This document shows positions 34,401 to 46,415 of a stretch of DNA of 64,000 nt, in pieces. The stretch comes from Kondoa malvinella (taxonomy: Eukaryota; Basidiomycota; Agaricostilbomycetes; Agaricostilbales; Kondoaceae). The notes under the pieces are model-generated. The model saw only the letters and a list, made by a program, of their open reading frames with translations. It ran no database searches and had not been told where the DNA came from. The stretch spans positions 682,001 through 746,000 of the forward strand of contig BCIM01000006.1 in the NCBI GenBank assembly GCA_039545315.1, given 5' to 3'. Each line of letters begins with the position of its first letter. The stretch's first letter is position 1. The translations under genes were made by a program, and so were the position numbers.

Positions 34401-35589
34401 CTGCCCAAAGAACTACAAGAGTCCGCTCGGCAAGGCCAAATACAAGGCTCGTGCTCTCGACTACTTCCGTTACCACGTCTCGCTCGGCTCGTTCGACTGG
34501 ATCTTGCACATGGACGAAGAATCAACTTGTGATGGTGAAACACTCAGAAGATGCTTGGACTTTATTCGTTACACTCCTCACCACTTTGGTCAAGGTATCA
34601 TCATGTACAATGGTGAAGGTTACTGTAAGTACTGCTTGAACGTTTTGTGGCCAGTGTTGACTTCGTCTAGGGGACAACTGGCTCTTTACTGTCGCCGATG
34701 GTATTCGTGTCGGCGATGACATGGCTCGTTTCCACCTGCAAAACACGGTCTTCAAGCGTCCTATCTTTGGTGTTCATGGTTCTTTCTTGATGACCAACGG
34801 AGAAATGGAAAACGAATGCACCTGGGATTTCGGGTCCCTTGCAGAAGATTTTGAGTTCTCGCAAGATGCATGGCGACGAGGATTCACGTGTGGTAGAATG
34901 CGAGTCCACTTGTCTGTCTGAACAAGGAACATAGCTGACGCCGGATGCAGACATGGTATCGTCAGAGAACAGTCGCCTCAAACGCTGCGCGATTTCCTCA
35001 AGCAGCGCCGACGTTGGTTCATGGGCATCAGAGACATCAAGGGCATGTACGGTCTGCCCAACCTGGCCATCAACTTGTGGATTGTCGGGTGAGCATAGGC
35101 AGATCGTATGCCAAAGATGTTTTAGCTAATGTTCTTTTCAGTGTCTTCACGCTCGGTGCTACCGTCATCAACTTTGCCTTTGTCGCCTTTGATCAAACGC
35201 TGACGCCGCTTTGGGTCGCCATCATTGCCAACTTTTGCTTCATGACCTTCTACACGCTCTACTTGTGGGGAGTCTTTGTACAAGAACTTGACTTTGTGGG
35301 TCTACCTTTGACCCGCGTAGACATCAGTTAACAACTGTTTTAGGGTATGCCCTGGTACAAAATCATCCTCCACATGCTGGGAGCCATCGTCATTCAACCT
35401 ATTGCTTCGTTACTCGAAGGCTTGAGTGCTATCGTATGTGCACATTACTGAGTATCAAATACCACTGACCATTGTCACAGTGGGCTATGTCTTCTGAAGA
35501 TGTGAGTTGTGCTGATGTATTGCCCTTATCTTAATGCTGAAGCTGCCTGCTGCCAGTTTGGTTCGTTTGAAGTAATTGCGAAGAAGTAG
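31405..35589 (+). CDS. Acyltransferase-3 / GT2 (egghead-like) fusion protein
   Basis: One reading frame links two membrane enzymes. A Ser/Gly/Tyr-rich N terminus (MFSSTRPQDNAAPDYD) precedes an acyltransferase-3 domain: LAWIDGLRGLASLIIFTHHF with the conserved His, LAVAMYFLLGGRVLA, and several TM helices to KVSYGFYLMQYITLYTIMP. A 49-nt intron (33732-33780; branch point TTACTGAC, acceptor CAG, phase 0) then joins it to a GT2 domain. That domain has WILHMDEEST (DxD-like), FGQGIIMYNGEGYWDNWL, FGVHGSFLMTNGE, LAEDFEFSQDA (general base region) and QRRRWFMGIR (QxxRW), then C-terminal TM helices and FGSFEVIAKK. The GT half resembles animal egghead/BRE-3, which make mannosyl-glucosylceramide. It probably builds and acylates a glycolipid or cell-surface glycan. 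If the linking intron is not used, the acyltransferase would stop at 33766 and the GT would be a separate gene. Confidence 0.82.
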
Positions 35590-35816
35590 AAGACATAAAT
35601 GTCGGGCGCGGTGGATTTGGCTGGATTTCAATTCGGCATCATTCCTCTTTAATCAATGCACTAGACAGGANATTCGTACATAGGCTTACTCTACTCTCAT
35701 TGTCATTGTCATGCTCTCCAGCAGTCCAGCCCCCTAAAGGCCTAAAGCTACATTTACATTCTGACATCCAGCACTGTGTTGTTGCCGACGACCACTTACC
35801 GTGCAATCCTTGTACA

Positions 35817-37394
35817 ATGTCGCTACCCCACCGCGTTTATTATAGATCAGATCTGCCCGACTACGTAACTCAAGTCCTGGAGGCATGCGAACGCTTTGAC
35901 GACAAGTTCAAAGAAATCTTGCAAAGAGCCTGTAATGGTCGTATTGACGGGAGTATCAAGGGCTGGACCCTTGAACGCTTTATGATGAATCCAGGCGGAC
36001 AGCTTGCACAGATGTTGGAATATACCTACAACAGTATCTTCTTTGAGAAGATCAAGGCTGAACTCGTACAATTCGCGGAAGAGCATGACATTCCGCGATA
36101 CACCTCTTACCGAGGAGAGACCATCTACAGCTACCTACCTACTTTGCTTGCCGCTTTCAACAGAGCTGGTTTGAAACCCTATGGTCATTTAAGCCCACCT
36201 GCGCTCCGCTCCCTTCGCTACACACCCTGGATGAATCTACCTTTAGAAATCTGTCGTCTTGGAGGTGGTAACACCGGCTACAATTATGATAGTATGCTCG
36301 ACTTCCAATTCGGCGTCACGTTGTTCAACGCTGGTACTCAAGAAAGTGCAGTCGCTCTCGCTCGCCTTGCCTTCTTCTATGATTTGATGGAGTACTTGGT
36401 GCCCGACGAATTGATCTTTCCCGATCCAGAAAGTATCCCCAACTCTTTGCGCTTTTGGCAGGTCGGTCAAATGTAGGTCGCCATTCATTCATATCAACTG
36501 CACTTTAATGACTGTTTCTCTCTTCAGGGCAGTGCTGTGGCCTGGCTGCAAATGGTATAGATTTGGCAAGCGCCCCGTTCCGATTTTCGGGACGCAAAAT
36601 GCTGGTCAGCGCATCATCGGAGCTCCAGGTCAATACAGGCATACCTACTTGTACCGACTGCTGATGGTAATGGCTGTTTAGTCTCATCCGCCAGCGGATC
36701 ACACGCGTCTGGCGACCCCTTTCGCCAAAACAGATGGGCTCCACGCGGTTTCGCTCTCGACACGCCTATTTCAGCTGCTGCTCCTTCTGCTCCTGCGACC
36801 GGCACCCCTACGCTATCAATCTCACCTCCTTTAGGTCCAGCGTTCACCTTCTCGGCCCCGATCACTGCTACGCCAGCCTCATCCTCAGCTTCACTCTCTC
36901 CTATCGTAGCCAACAGAAGTCGCTCCTCTTCCAGCGGCTCTTCCCCATCCGGTTCCCTTTCCACCTCTCCTAACACGTCTACCGCTGCATGGTCCCCTAT
37001 GTCCGTAACCTTGCCTACTAGGAGAATCGCCCCCTTCTGTCACGATAGAATGGAAGTAGGTGAGTCAATCATTTTCAACGCTTGGGCTGTTCTGACAACT
37101 TCCACAGCTCTGATCACGTACGAAGCGAAAGTTCGATTGCTCGCCATGTCAGACAGAAGTGCTATTGCGGGCATGACAGCCCCTCAGAAAAAAAAGGTAT
37201 GTTCAAAGTCCGCCTTTAATCTGACGAATTCTGATGTGTCAATCAACGAGCAGATTGTCCGACAATGCCGCGTTAATATTGAGGTCTACGGCGATGATTT
37301 CCGAGCACTCTACAATGATCAGGACAAGTTTGATGTCGAGCTCGAGAGCGCTCTAGAGGCTGCGATCTCGAAGGTTATGACGGCTGCTCAGTGA
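35817..37394 (+). CDS. Orphan protein with Ser/Pro/Ala-rich middle
   Basis: Not recognised. The start MSLPHRVYYRSDLPDYV at 35817 opens a long exon with a folded, helical-looking domain (FDDKFKEILQRACNGRID, GQLAQMLEYTYNSIFFEKI, LPLEICRLGGGNTGYNYD, FQFGVTLFNAGTQESAVALA). After an intron come WPGCKWYRFGKRPVPIFGTQ and a low-complexity Ser/Pro/Ala stretch. The short C-terminal part is VRQCRVNIEVYGDDFRALY and LESALEAAISKVMTAAQ. Five exons; no signal peptide, TM segment or catalytic motif was seen. Probably cytosolic or nuclear. The stop at 37392-37394 is clear. Confidence 0.6.
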
Positions 37395-37675
37395 GGAAAT
37401 AGTTCGCATGGGTCCGCCTGTTGTATGCATAGTCATCTAGCGGAAGTCTCGTTTCATCTTTGCCTTCAAACGATCTGGATCCGAATTGCTTCTCATCACA
37501 TCAACACATTGTGTGCTCTCGTGAGTCTGCTACTACTAAGCAGACTCGCCAATCCTGTCTTGGCTAGTGCACGAATCAGCCCCGGCTTTGGCAGGCTGGG
37601 TTCTGAAACAGCTATTTCTCTCGCCGAGTTCATGCCAGTCTACAAAGCCTGCTATGCACCAACGCATACATCAGT

Positions 37676-40544
37676 ATGAATGACTACACGCACTACCTCT
37701 GCACTGTCATTCAGCAGAATCTGCCTCCAAATGCGTTGTGTGTGCGATCTGTTGGGCTCCATTCATTTGTATGAAGGATGACGCTAATGCGATCGTCTAG
37801 GACTCGTCAACACTGGCAAGGGACTTCGTCAACGCAATGAACGCCAGCTTCGACGGTGCTAGACTGCCTCTCGAGTCTTTGCTCCTCTTCCTACAAGATT
37901 TCCTTGCTCGCGCCCTGCCAAGTTTACTGCAACATAGGCATCAGAAGGCTTGCAATTTCATCGACGCGTTCCTAGGAGATGCAACAATTACAAGCAAAGT
38001 AAGTCGCGCACGTACCAAACCAAGCCAGACTCACACGCATCAGCAACGTCAAGGCATAAGAGATGCCTTCATAGGCCACCTCAGCTCCATAGCGATCTTA
38101 ATGGAATCGGACGACTCACTTTTCGCCGCAATGTACCAGCACTCTATACCATTGACAGAAGTATTACAGGATATCACTATGTCAATCGTTTACCCACCTG
38201 ATGTGACATCAACCGGTTCGGGCTTACCTTTCACTCTGATTTGCATTCCTTGACGATTGAATGACAGTCGCTCTTACCGCTCATGCTACACAATATCAGC
38301 CAACGCCAAAGCAAACGGAACATCAACCAGATGTGCCGCCTGATCCGCATCAAGATTTCGATTTACCTCCCATCTCACCACCGTCGACTCATCCTGCTCT
38401 TCCTCCTCCTGAGAAAATCATGCTTGAGACCAAGACTGTTCTCGAAAATCACCCATCGTCTAATGGCGTCACTGCAAAAGCTGCTCGATCTTCACCTATC
38501 AAATTCCCGCCGAAATCACTCTCTGCTATCGTATACAATGACTCGGCTCGCGACACACCTGCTCAAGATGGAACTCGACCTGCTATTAACTCCTTGCTCG
38601 ATAGCTTGACTTCCAAGTCTGGCTCTAGTTCAATGTCTGAGGAAACACAAAGCGGGAGTGCCTCGGGTTCCAAAGTAGCGCCAGTACAAGCACAGCAAGT
38701 CGCAGCAGGTGCTGGAGGTGGTGATCCTGGTGGAGGCGGTGGTGGTCTGTATATTCCGGTGTTATCAAGAGACTCGTCGACTGCAGCGCCAGGCAAGCCT
38801 TGCGACTTTGGACCTTGGCTCTCGGGCCATCTCAAAGATATGGCGTCTCTAGGAGAAGATGTAGCGTGCCGAGTCATGCAGCGCAGATCGGTGTCTGTAA
38901 CTCCGTATTATCTCGATCACACCTCAGCCTGCGCACATCCTAATGACTGGCCGGACCAGCTTGGCGTTCCCATCGCAAATAGAGCCGTCACCTTCCTCTC
39001 TCTGCGTCATCAAGCGAATGGCCTTGTTATCAATGGCTTTGCAGGCGCAACTGTTCATATTGAAGGTCTATTATGGATTCTTGAACCAATGCAAGAACAG
39101 ATACTCGTCACCTTCATAGTTTACAAAACGAGATCGTCCATTCCGACGCTATTATCTTTTCGAAACCACAACCTCAAGAGATTACTTCAGACTGGCAATC
39201 CTTCGACGGGTACAGAGGAGCAACTCTTGGCAAGTCTCAACTCCCACCTGCTCGGGCGGCAACTGCTATCATTGGCCTCAAATGTTCTGCATGGAGGCGA
39301 ATTCTCAACACGCAGGAAGCCGATTCTCAATCCCCGTTCAGCCAACAGACCAGCAGCTACACCACCGCTCGCTAATCGCAAAGCAACACAGCAAAAGAAT
39401 CACGCACAAATGCGAAAGCAAGGTCGCATCAGCGTTGAACCTTTCCCTACATCGACCAAAATTGTCAACTCCCTAAGAGTGGATCGAGGTCCCGACTTTA
39501 GAGAACATGGTTTCGAGCGACTCAAAGCCAAACCTGAGCATATAGCCATCAACAGTAAACGGTATTCCATTAGGCTGGGTCAGCAATCTTATTTAAATGT
39601 ATCCTCCCCAAAGGCAAGAATCAAAGTAGGCGCGGACGCGAAAGAGACGCTACTGCTTGGAGGTACTTTGGAGGTGCAAGTGGGCATAAAGGACGGGTAC
39701 ATCGGATATGCTTGGCGCGTGATTGTGGACAACCAGGTCGATGGTGAAGGTGAACATTACCCAATCAGACTTCTGGATAGCCCTAGTCATGTCGGCTGGT
39801 GGGATTTGGCCAAACAGGAAGGATTGTCTGGTCAGATTGTTCGTCATGTTGTGTGTTTTATACTAAATTGACTCTGCAGACGGCGCGATCGTTCGAAGTC
39901 TGGACAGACAGGCGTTCGTGGACGAAGAAGGCATCGGCTTCAACTACTATCCGGTCAAGTCTTCCCACGGGAGAATGTCATTACAATTCAATCAGTTCCA
40001 GGCGTTCCACGAAGGCAAGCTACGTACCGTGAAGTACAATCGCTCTGGATACGGCAATGAAGACTCCAGGCTTTATTTGTGCAACCTTGGGACAGGAGTC
40101 ACAGAAGACGAAGTGTACCGTATTGGCTTCTTCATAGACCACAAGAAGCGCATCGGCCTATGGAATGTGGACAAGCAGCGCGAGATGAGGCATATTGGAA
40201 GGAAAAGGAAAGACTCCAAGACAAATCCGGCTGGAGGAAAGCTCCTTCGCTTCCCTCTTTCTTTATTCAACTCTTTCTTCCGCAATTTTGCTGAGAGCGA
40301 ATTCGAGAGGCTTTTTGGTAGTAGTGAGTCATAGATAGCTCGTCAGGTAGAAAGTGCTAACTCATGCGCAGACATGAAGGAAGCAGAGTATGTCTCATCA
40401 TCGTGGAATAGTTCAAGACGCTAACACTATCTATTCATCTTTAGACAAGATGAGAGTTCAGAAGATGACGAAGAGGAGGATGACGACAAGGATGACGAGG
40501 AGGATGAGGAAAAAGAGGAGGAAGACGACGACATCAAACAGTGA
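37676..40544 (+). CDS. Orphan protein with polyacidic tail
   Basis: Not recognised. Predicted start MNDYTHYLCTVIQQNLPPNA at 37676. A helical N-terminal part (FLQDFLARALPSLLQ, IRDAFIGHLSSIAILMESD) is followed by a Pro/Ser-rich linker with a GGGDPGGGGGG run. A large beta-looking region has LGVPIANRAVTFLSLRHQAN, EVQVGIKDGYIGYAWRVIV, GIGFNYYPVKSSHGRMSLQF and DEVYRIGFFIDHKKRIGLW. The C terminus is basic (HIGRKRKDSKTNPAGGKLLR) and ends in an Asp/Glu run (EDDEEEDDDKDDEEDEEKEE). About seven exons; all joins used here keep frame. The acidic tail suggests a nuclear or nucleolar, chaperone-like setting, which is inference. Confidence 0.6.
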
Positions 40545-41258
40545 TGCATCAATAATTCCTATTGCACTATGCAACCAAGGCGATGGTAAGTAATGCACTC
40601 GGCTTGATAAAGATTATGCTGACTCCTTTCTGCTATAGGTCATCCAGAAGAAGTAGGCTGCAGGATCGGCATCTTACTGTATACCCAAGACTTCAACTTC
40701 AGCATATCCATCTGTCCTCGTCTCACCTCATCAGACGCGTGCAATCAACGATCTCTTCTTTATTGGCGACGGGGCTGTCTGTGGCAGACTCCTGGGCGCA
40801 AGTGTACAAAGGCAAAGCAAACGGGCAAAGCGGCGCGCAAAAAGGACAGTCTCGCACTTAGAAGCGCTATCACATACATGCAGTAATCTCTCCCGTTTTT
40901 CTCTCCTTTTACAACTTAGAAATGTGTTCTGCCTTGTACAAATGCATGCTGGTATTGCTTACTCTGCCTTTGCTCACTCTGCCTTTGCTTGACTTGACTT
41001 GCGACACCCTTGTCTACAAATTGGCTTCGCAATCGCATTGTTCTGTGTGACTTCACGGTCTATATACAGCAAGAAAACATCAAGAGCGAAGGATAGCAGA
41101 TCTCGCAGCGGCTCTGTTATATATCCACCAAAGGTAATGATGAGGCGCTCCGGGGTGCGGATACCGCATTGTATCTTGAACCCACTTGTCTACTACTATT
41201 CCTGCCATATTACCGGTATGATTGACCTGTTAGTGTACGAAATGTACCTGCTCGTTGA
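40545..41258. repeat. Intergenic region with a small tandem duplication
   Basis: No gene supported. A 15-bp unit (ACTCTGCCTTTGCTC) is present twice in a row at about 40961-40990, followed by a TTGAC repeat (GCTTGACTTGACTTG). Confidence 0.45.
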
Positions 41259-42456
41259 TCAGCAGGCTAGAAGGCTGAATATTGACTGTCTTACTGAATT
41301 GGTGTCGTATACTTCTACATTCAATGCGTGCCCGCCTGCTTCAATGTGATCATGCTGGTCCCAATTTAAAGTGAACCCGTAGGTTGAAATTCGGAATTGT
41401 TCGTGCTTTACCCATACCTGCTGCATCACCTCCTCGTAGCAGTGCGGCATCCGGAGACCTTCTTGAGATAAGTTGTTGAGATAATACTTCCCAAAGGCAA
41501 ATGCTTTGTTATCGTGATTCTAGATGTTTCTCGGTCAGTAATGCCATAGTCTAGCATGCGCATTGCAAACGCACGTAAAGTGTCATGAGGATTTGCTCAA
41601 TCGCATCATTAGAGAGACCCGCCCCGTCCGGACGTCTCAGAGCCAATTGCGCGACGAGTTCAGAGTTCCAGAACTGCTCATACGATACGCCAAGCATGCG
41701 TAGCAGAGTAATCCAGGCGCTATTTTTGCTCGATCAGGAGATCCTGTGATCAAGCTGCAGATCGACATTACCAGTCGGCCACATCAGCTGGATTAGAAAG
41801 GATTTTGTTGTTCCTTTTTGCTACACGTCGAGGTCGCATATCGGTTGCCATCCCGTGAGCTGGGTTCACTGGATGCACGGCGTAGAAAGGAGGCGGGTCT
41901 TGGTGACCAGAATGACCGTATCCGGTCTGGTGCGGTCGTGCAGTCGGCGCATAGTCTGGAGCAGCGTGTGGATCGTGTTGGACAAGAGTAGGAGTCTGCT
42001 GTCCGTAATGATGATTGTAAGGATCATATGGCGGTTGCTGATGCTGCCAGGTTTGGGTCTGATCGTAATGATAACCCGCAGAATGGTTATAAGTAACATT
42101 TGCATCGTTTTCAGCATGACCTTGACGGTGATAGTAACGTTGGTTTTTCGGAAGAGGCGGAGTACGAGGCGAAGTATGGTAGTTAGGATGCGACGGATAG
42201 ATCGCAGAGCGGGCGGCTCTGCTTCATGTAAAGGCGGATGTGGTTGTTCGGATTGACAATACTCTTGGTCATGGAACTTAGGTGGTGCAGTATGAGGAGT
42301 CATGGGTTGAGGAGCTGATCTGCGAGGAGCAGCGGTCTCGATTGACGCAAGAGGAGCACGCCTAGATGACTTGGACGTCTCGCCCTGTCGACGGACAGCG
42401 CGCGGCTGAATTCCATGGGGAACGACCTTTCGAGCGAAGCTGGCAGAGATGGGCAT
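41259..42456 (-). CDS. Orphan His/Gln/Pro-rich protein
   Basis: Not recognised. Start MPISASFARKVVPHGIQPRA at 42456. After a basic N terminus the frame switches, through an intron near 42240-42290, to a His/Tyr/Gln/Pro-rich region (NYHTSPRTPPLPKNQRYYH, TQTWQHQQPPYDPYNHHYG). The C-terminal folded part has ITLLRMLGVSYEQFWNSEL, LRRPDGAGLSNDAIEQILM and FGKYYLNNLSQEGLRMPHCY, and ends QSIFSLLAC at 41259. Prion-like composition in the middle suggests a nuclear or RNA-linked role, unproven. The exact donor of the first intron was not settled. Confidence 0.5.
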
Positions 42457-42890
42457 GCTGGTAGCGATTGATGGTGGATCCGATCGAGGGAGGAGTTCTT
42501 TCGATGATCAAAGAGGGAAAGAGAGTCTTGATGACGATGTTCAAGAGCAACGGAACGACTGGACGCTTGGAATGTACTGGTAACTATAGCTTCCCATTGT
42601 TTCCAAGACTCGGAGCTCCGTAGACGTCACCTGAGCGCTGAATACGATTGCAAGGAAGTTGGAACAGGCCACCCAAGAGTAGACTCAGCGGTACTAAAAG
42701 TGAATGACAACGATAGAAGCAGGCCGGCGTATGTTGGCTGGCAATCGTCTAGCCTTTTCGAAGGATCGCTCAAATCTCTGTGGATCTGCCTTGAGCTTGA
42801 TGAGGGCCATGAGTGCTTTTCAAAGACGAGCTGTGACTTTTCGACTCGTTCGTCACCATTTCTGAGTGCGTCGACGTTGCTGGTTGACAT
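42457..42890. promoter_or_regulatory. Divergent promoter region, orphan and DnaJ gene
   Basis: 434 bp between outward-facing start codons. No further gene is supported; open frames here lack protein-like features. Confidence 0.4.
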
Positions 42891-44597
42891 ATGGTCAACT
42901 CGAACCGGCCAAGTGTGCATCTCCAGAACGGCCCAGACATGCCCATTTTAGTGAAGTCGCGCAAGAAGGAAGCCTATCAAACGATTCAATGCCCAGCGAA
43001 ATCTTGCAACAAGTCTGTCGAATATGTCAAACCTACTTTGCCAGCGGGCGAGACTTCTTACAAGATCGAATGTGCATATTGTACTTGTCAATTTGATGGA
43101 CCTGCACCTCGGATGCCTGCCAAGTCCAGCAACAGGCGAATAGGGACAGATCAGAAACCTCTCGACACGAAATATTACGATGTACTAGGTGTCAAGACGG
43201 ATGCGACAGATGCGGAAATCAAGAGTGCTTATAGACGTCTGGCGCTCAAAAAGCATCCTGACAAGATTCCTGCCCATCTCAAGACTCCAGATGCGGATGA
43301 AGAGTTTAAATTGATTGCTATTGCTTACTCTGTCTTGTCGGATCCGAAAGAGCGGAAACGATATAACGAGTTTGGGCCTGCTGGTACTCAATCTGAGGAA
43401 GGCCGTCAGTCTCTCTATCTTCACTTTGACAATCTATAGTGACGTTTGTCGCAGATATCGACCCGGAAGCTGTATTCAGTACTTTGTTCGGCGGCGAGCG
43501 CTTCCAAGATATTATCGGCACAGTTAGTCTAGGTCAAGAACTCAAGACTGCCATGCAAAAGGAGGAACCGGAAGAAGGAGCAGAAGCGAATGGAGATAAC
43601 AGTAGCGGAACGACAGTGTCGAAAGATAAAGCAAAGAAAGAGTTGACGCCAGAGCAAAAGGCTGCAAAAGCTGAAGAAGAGGCTGAGCGGGCTAGAATAA
43701 AGGAGGAGAGGATACAAAAGCTAGTGTCAGTGTGATATTGGATCGTTTTTCAGCATAAGCTGATACGACCTTTTCACTTGGCAGGTCTACGCTTCTGAAG
43801 AAGATCAGCATATTCACAGAACAAGCTCGGAATGGCGGTGACGACCCAGACGTACAGCGTTCCGTCCGAGCCATTTGGTCGGTAAGTCCCACAGCCGATT
43901 CCTGTATCTACAGGTTCTAATATCTGACTACGTCAACAGATAGAAGCACAAGAACTGAGAGATGAAAGCTTTGGTGTAGATTTACTGCATGCAGTCGGTG
44001 CTATCTACTCATCGAAAGCCAAGTAAGCTAGTCAAAGCGAGCTCATTCGACTTTCGCTGATGTTACCAGACAATATACATTATCGCATACCTCTCCATTT
44101 GGCGTATCAGGCTGGTTCCATGGTGTGAAATCAACAGCGGGCATCTTCTCGTTCGTCCCCTTCTCTTCACAGCATTGCGCCGCTAACGCATTCGGACAGA
44201 GAGACAGTCTCGACGATACGAAGTGCATACGAATTGTCTGATATCTTTAAAGAACTTAGTATGGCGGAAGAGAAGGGTCTGAGCGATGAAAAGCGGAAGG
44301 AATTAGAGGATAAAGCTGCTACAAAGGGCTTGCAAGCGCTCTTTAAGGTGCGTGGTCAGACTGGCTGTGCTGCTTCGGTGGCTAAGCCAGTACGCTTATG
44401 TACAGGGAGCAAAGCTCGAAGTCGACATGGTCATTCGTGAAGTATGCGATCGGATCATCTACGACCCCAAACTCGACAAGGAAGTTGCTATGAAGCGAGT
44501 GGCCGCTCTGACCATCTTAGGTGAAGTATATCAAAGTGTAAAGAAGGAAGGATCACTCGACCCCATGCAGGAGTACATCAAGCTAGATAAGAAGTAG
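42891..44597 (+). CDS. J-domain cochaperone with DnaJ-X domain (Caj1/Djp1 type)
   Basis: Class C J-protein stimulating Hsp70. After a short N-terminal part with Cys pairs ([18 protein letters not shown]) comes the J domain: [20 protein letters not shown], the HPD motif in LKKHPDKI, and [18 protein letters not shown]. Then follow [14 protein letters not shown], a Lys/Glu-rich coiled coil ([20 protein letters not shown]) and the DnaJ-X region ([53 protein letters not shown]). The C-terminal end is EYIKLDKK, stop 44597. Yeast relatives act in peroxisomal import and endomembrane functions. The N-terminal CxxC-like pairs are an addition not typical of Caj1. About six exons. It ends 64 bp from the convergent TyrRS stop. 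Confidence 0.88.
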
Positions 44598-44661
44598 TAG
44601 TAGTGTATGGAAAGGGTTGCATATGTATTCTAGTATCTGATTATATCACGCATTGCATACT

Positions 44662-46110
44662 TCAAGCCACACCACTATTCTCTTCCATCTTTTTCGTCCC
44701 TTCTTCCAGGTTGACATTCTTGATACCATCCGTTGGTGGATCCGCGACTTCTCCTTCTGGTTTAGCGAACCTCGGGTTGACCTTTTTCACTTTGACTTTC
44801 TTTGCCGGTGCTTCAGGTGGAGGGTAAGCGAGTTTTTCAATCTCTTTAAACGCTTCGTCCGATTCGTACTCTTTCTGAATCGGCGCTAAAAGAAGGTTGA
44901 TAGCTTCCGTTACGCCCAACTTGAGATCAGCAGGATGAAGTGTTTGATCTGCATAGTTGGTTTCTATCTGTTCGTAAGATGGGTAATGTAGCTGGCCACC
45001 ATGCTTTTCAGGTCGATTGATGGAGAAGATTGAATCTGCTGGCGCGTCTTGAGTGACGAAAGGTGATTTCGACCCGGGTTCTGTTGCCATTCGGAGTGTA
45101 GCAATAGGTAAAAGGACAGATTTGAGGAAAGCGAGCAGACCATTGCCTTCTACTTCTCCTGGGTTGGCGTAAGCTGCTGCGATCTTCTTTTTGACGACGT
45201 TGGGAGGGTCGAGAAAGTCTATCTTCGAGTTTGGGTCTGAGGAAGACATTTTGCCGCCTGCTAGACCGGGTACCATCTTGTTCATCAGATGCGCTCTTCG
45301 CTTGTAACCGATTTTTGGTAGGTAGGCTTCCGCGTAGATAAAGATTTTGCGCTGTAATTTAGGCGCTTCGCATAAGCTGTCAGCCAGCATAGCTAGCCTG
45401 AACCTACCTGGTCGACACCTCCAAATTGCATGTCGCAACCCAAATATTCCTCATCCAGCGCTTGCAGCAAAGGGTACAACAATCCACTCAAAGGCGCATT
45501 ATCCGTCTGCTTGACCACTTCCGCACCAGCTCTTTTCGCATCATGCTCTGTCGTGACAGCACAAAGCTTGTACTTGTCCAGATTGTATTTCGGGTCGTAT
45601 TGGTAAGAAGAGCCAGTGACGAATTCTAAGCGGTCCGTAGAAACGCCAATGGCCTTGAAGACGGCTAGGAGAATGCGAGAGTAGTAGGTCACTCGGTAGC
45701 TGACTAGTTCTACTGGCGCTTTCAGGTTGTCCAGAAAGGCGTGAACGTCTGTAAAGGCGAAACCTTACTAAGCATTGAAAGCACTTAGATGACAGTCGCG
45801 CTCACCTGCTAGGAGGATCTTGACATGGACACCAGCTTTAAGGAAATCTGCAATCTTGGCCAGAGGTACAAAGTAGCCCAAATGAGCTGCAACACTCGGT
45901 CAATGTATGCTCCAACTGCTCAAAGGGTCTATGCTAACGTCTGCCAGTGGTTGCTGTGCCCCAATACAAGACTGGAGGTTTCCCACTTTTCTCAGATTCT
46001 ATCAACGCATTGCGAATAATGTCTTCGCCTAGGAACTCTTGCAGGTCACGCGTGATGAGCTTGAGTCGGTCTTCTACGCTCGAAGAAGCAGTCACGTCTG
46101 CTGTAGACAT
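44662..46110 (-). CDS. TYS1: Cytosolic tyrosyl-tRNA synthetase
   Basis: Class I synthetase charging tRNA-Tyr. The first exon starts [20 protein letters not shown] at 46110 and continues through [19 protein letters not shown], where HLGY is the HIGH-type motif. [27 protein letters not shown] and [10 protein letters not shown] (tyrosine and ATP pocket) follow. [11 protein letters not shown] is the KMSKS motif. The C terminus is Lys-rich ([18 protein letters not shown]) and lacks an EMAPII-like domain, as expected for fungi. About five exons; stop at 44662. Confidence 0.93.
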
Positions 46111-46415
46111 CTTGTGTAGCGGATCAAGCTGCTGCAGGAGCGAAATTGAGTCAACAGCAGCGAACCTTGTAAGGCTTTGAATCTATTACATTACACGTGA
46201 CCCAATATCGCTCCTTCAGCAACTGGAGTTGTCCATGGTTCCCTTGCATACCTGGCCCATTTCAGATTGAGAATGTGTTCGGAAGGAATGACGAAAAGAG
46301 AGACACAAGCAAGGTTCACAGCCCTGCTATGCAATCTGGTTGCGAATCAGTCCGAGCTCAAGAGTTCGAGCAGAGTTGCTGCTCCCAAGCGACGATCTCA
46401 GAGTCATTGAGCGAG

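Noticed and set aside
37425..37679. 84-codon plus-strand open frame before the acidic-tail orphan
   Set aside because: Looks partly hydrophobic but does not splice into the downstream gene, whose own ATG is at 37676.
41855..42256. 133-codon plus-strand open frame rich in Val, Arg and Met
   Set aside because: Antisense of the His/Gln/Pro-rich exon; the composition is what the complement of CAT/CAG-rich codons produces.
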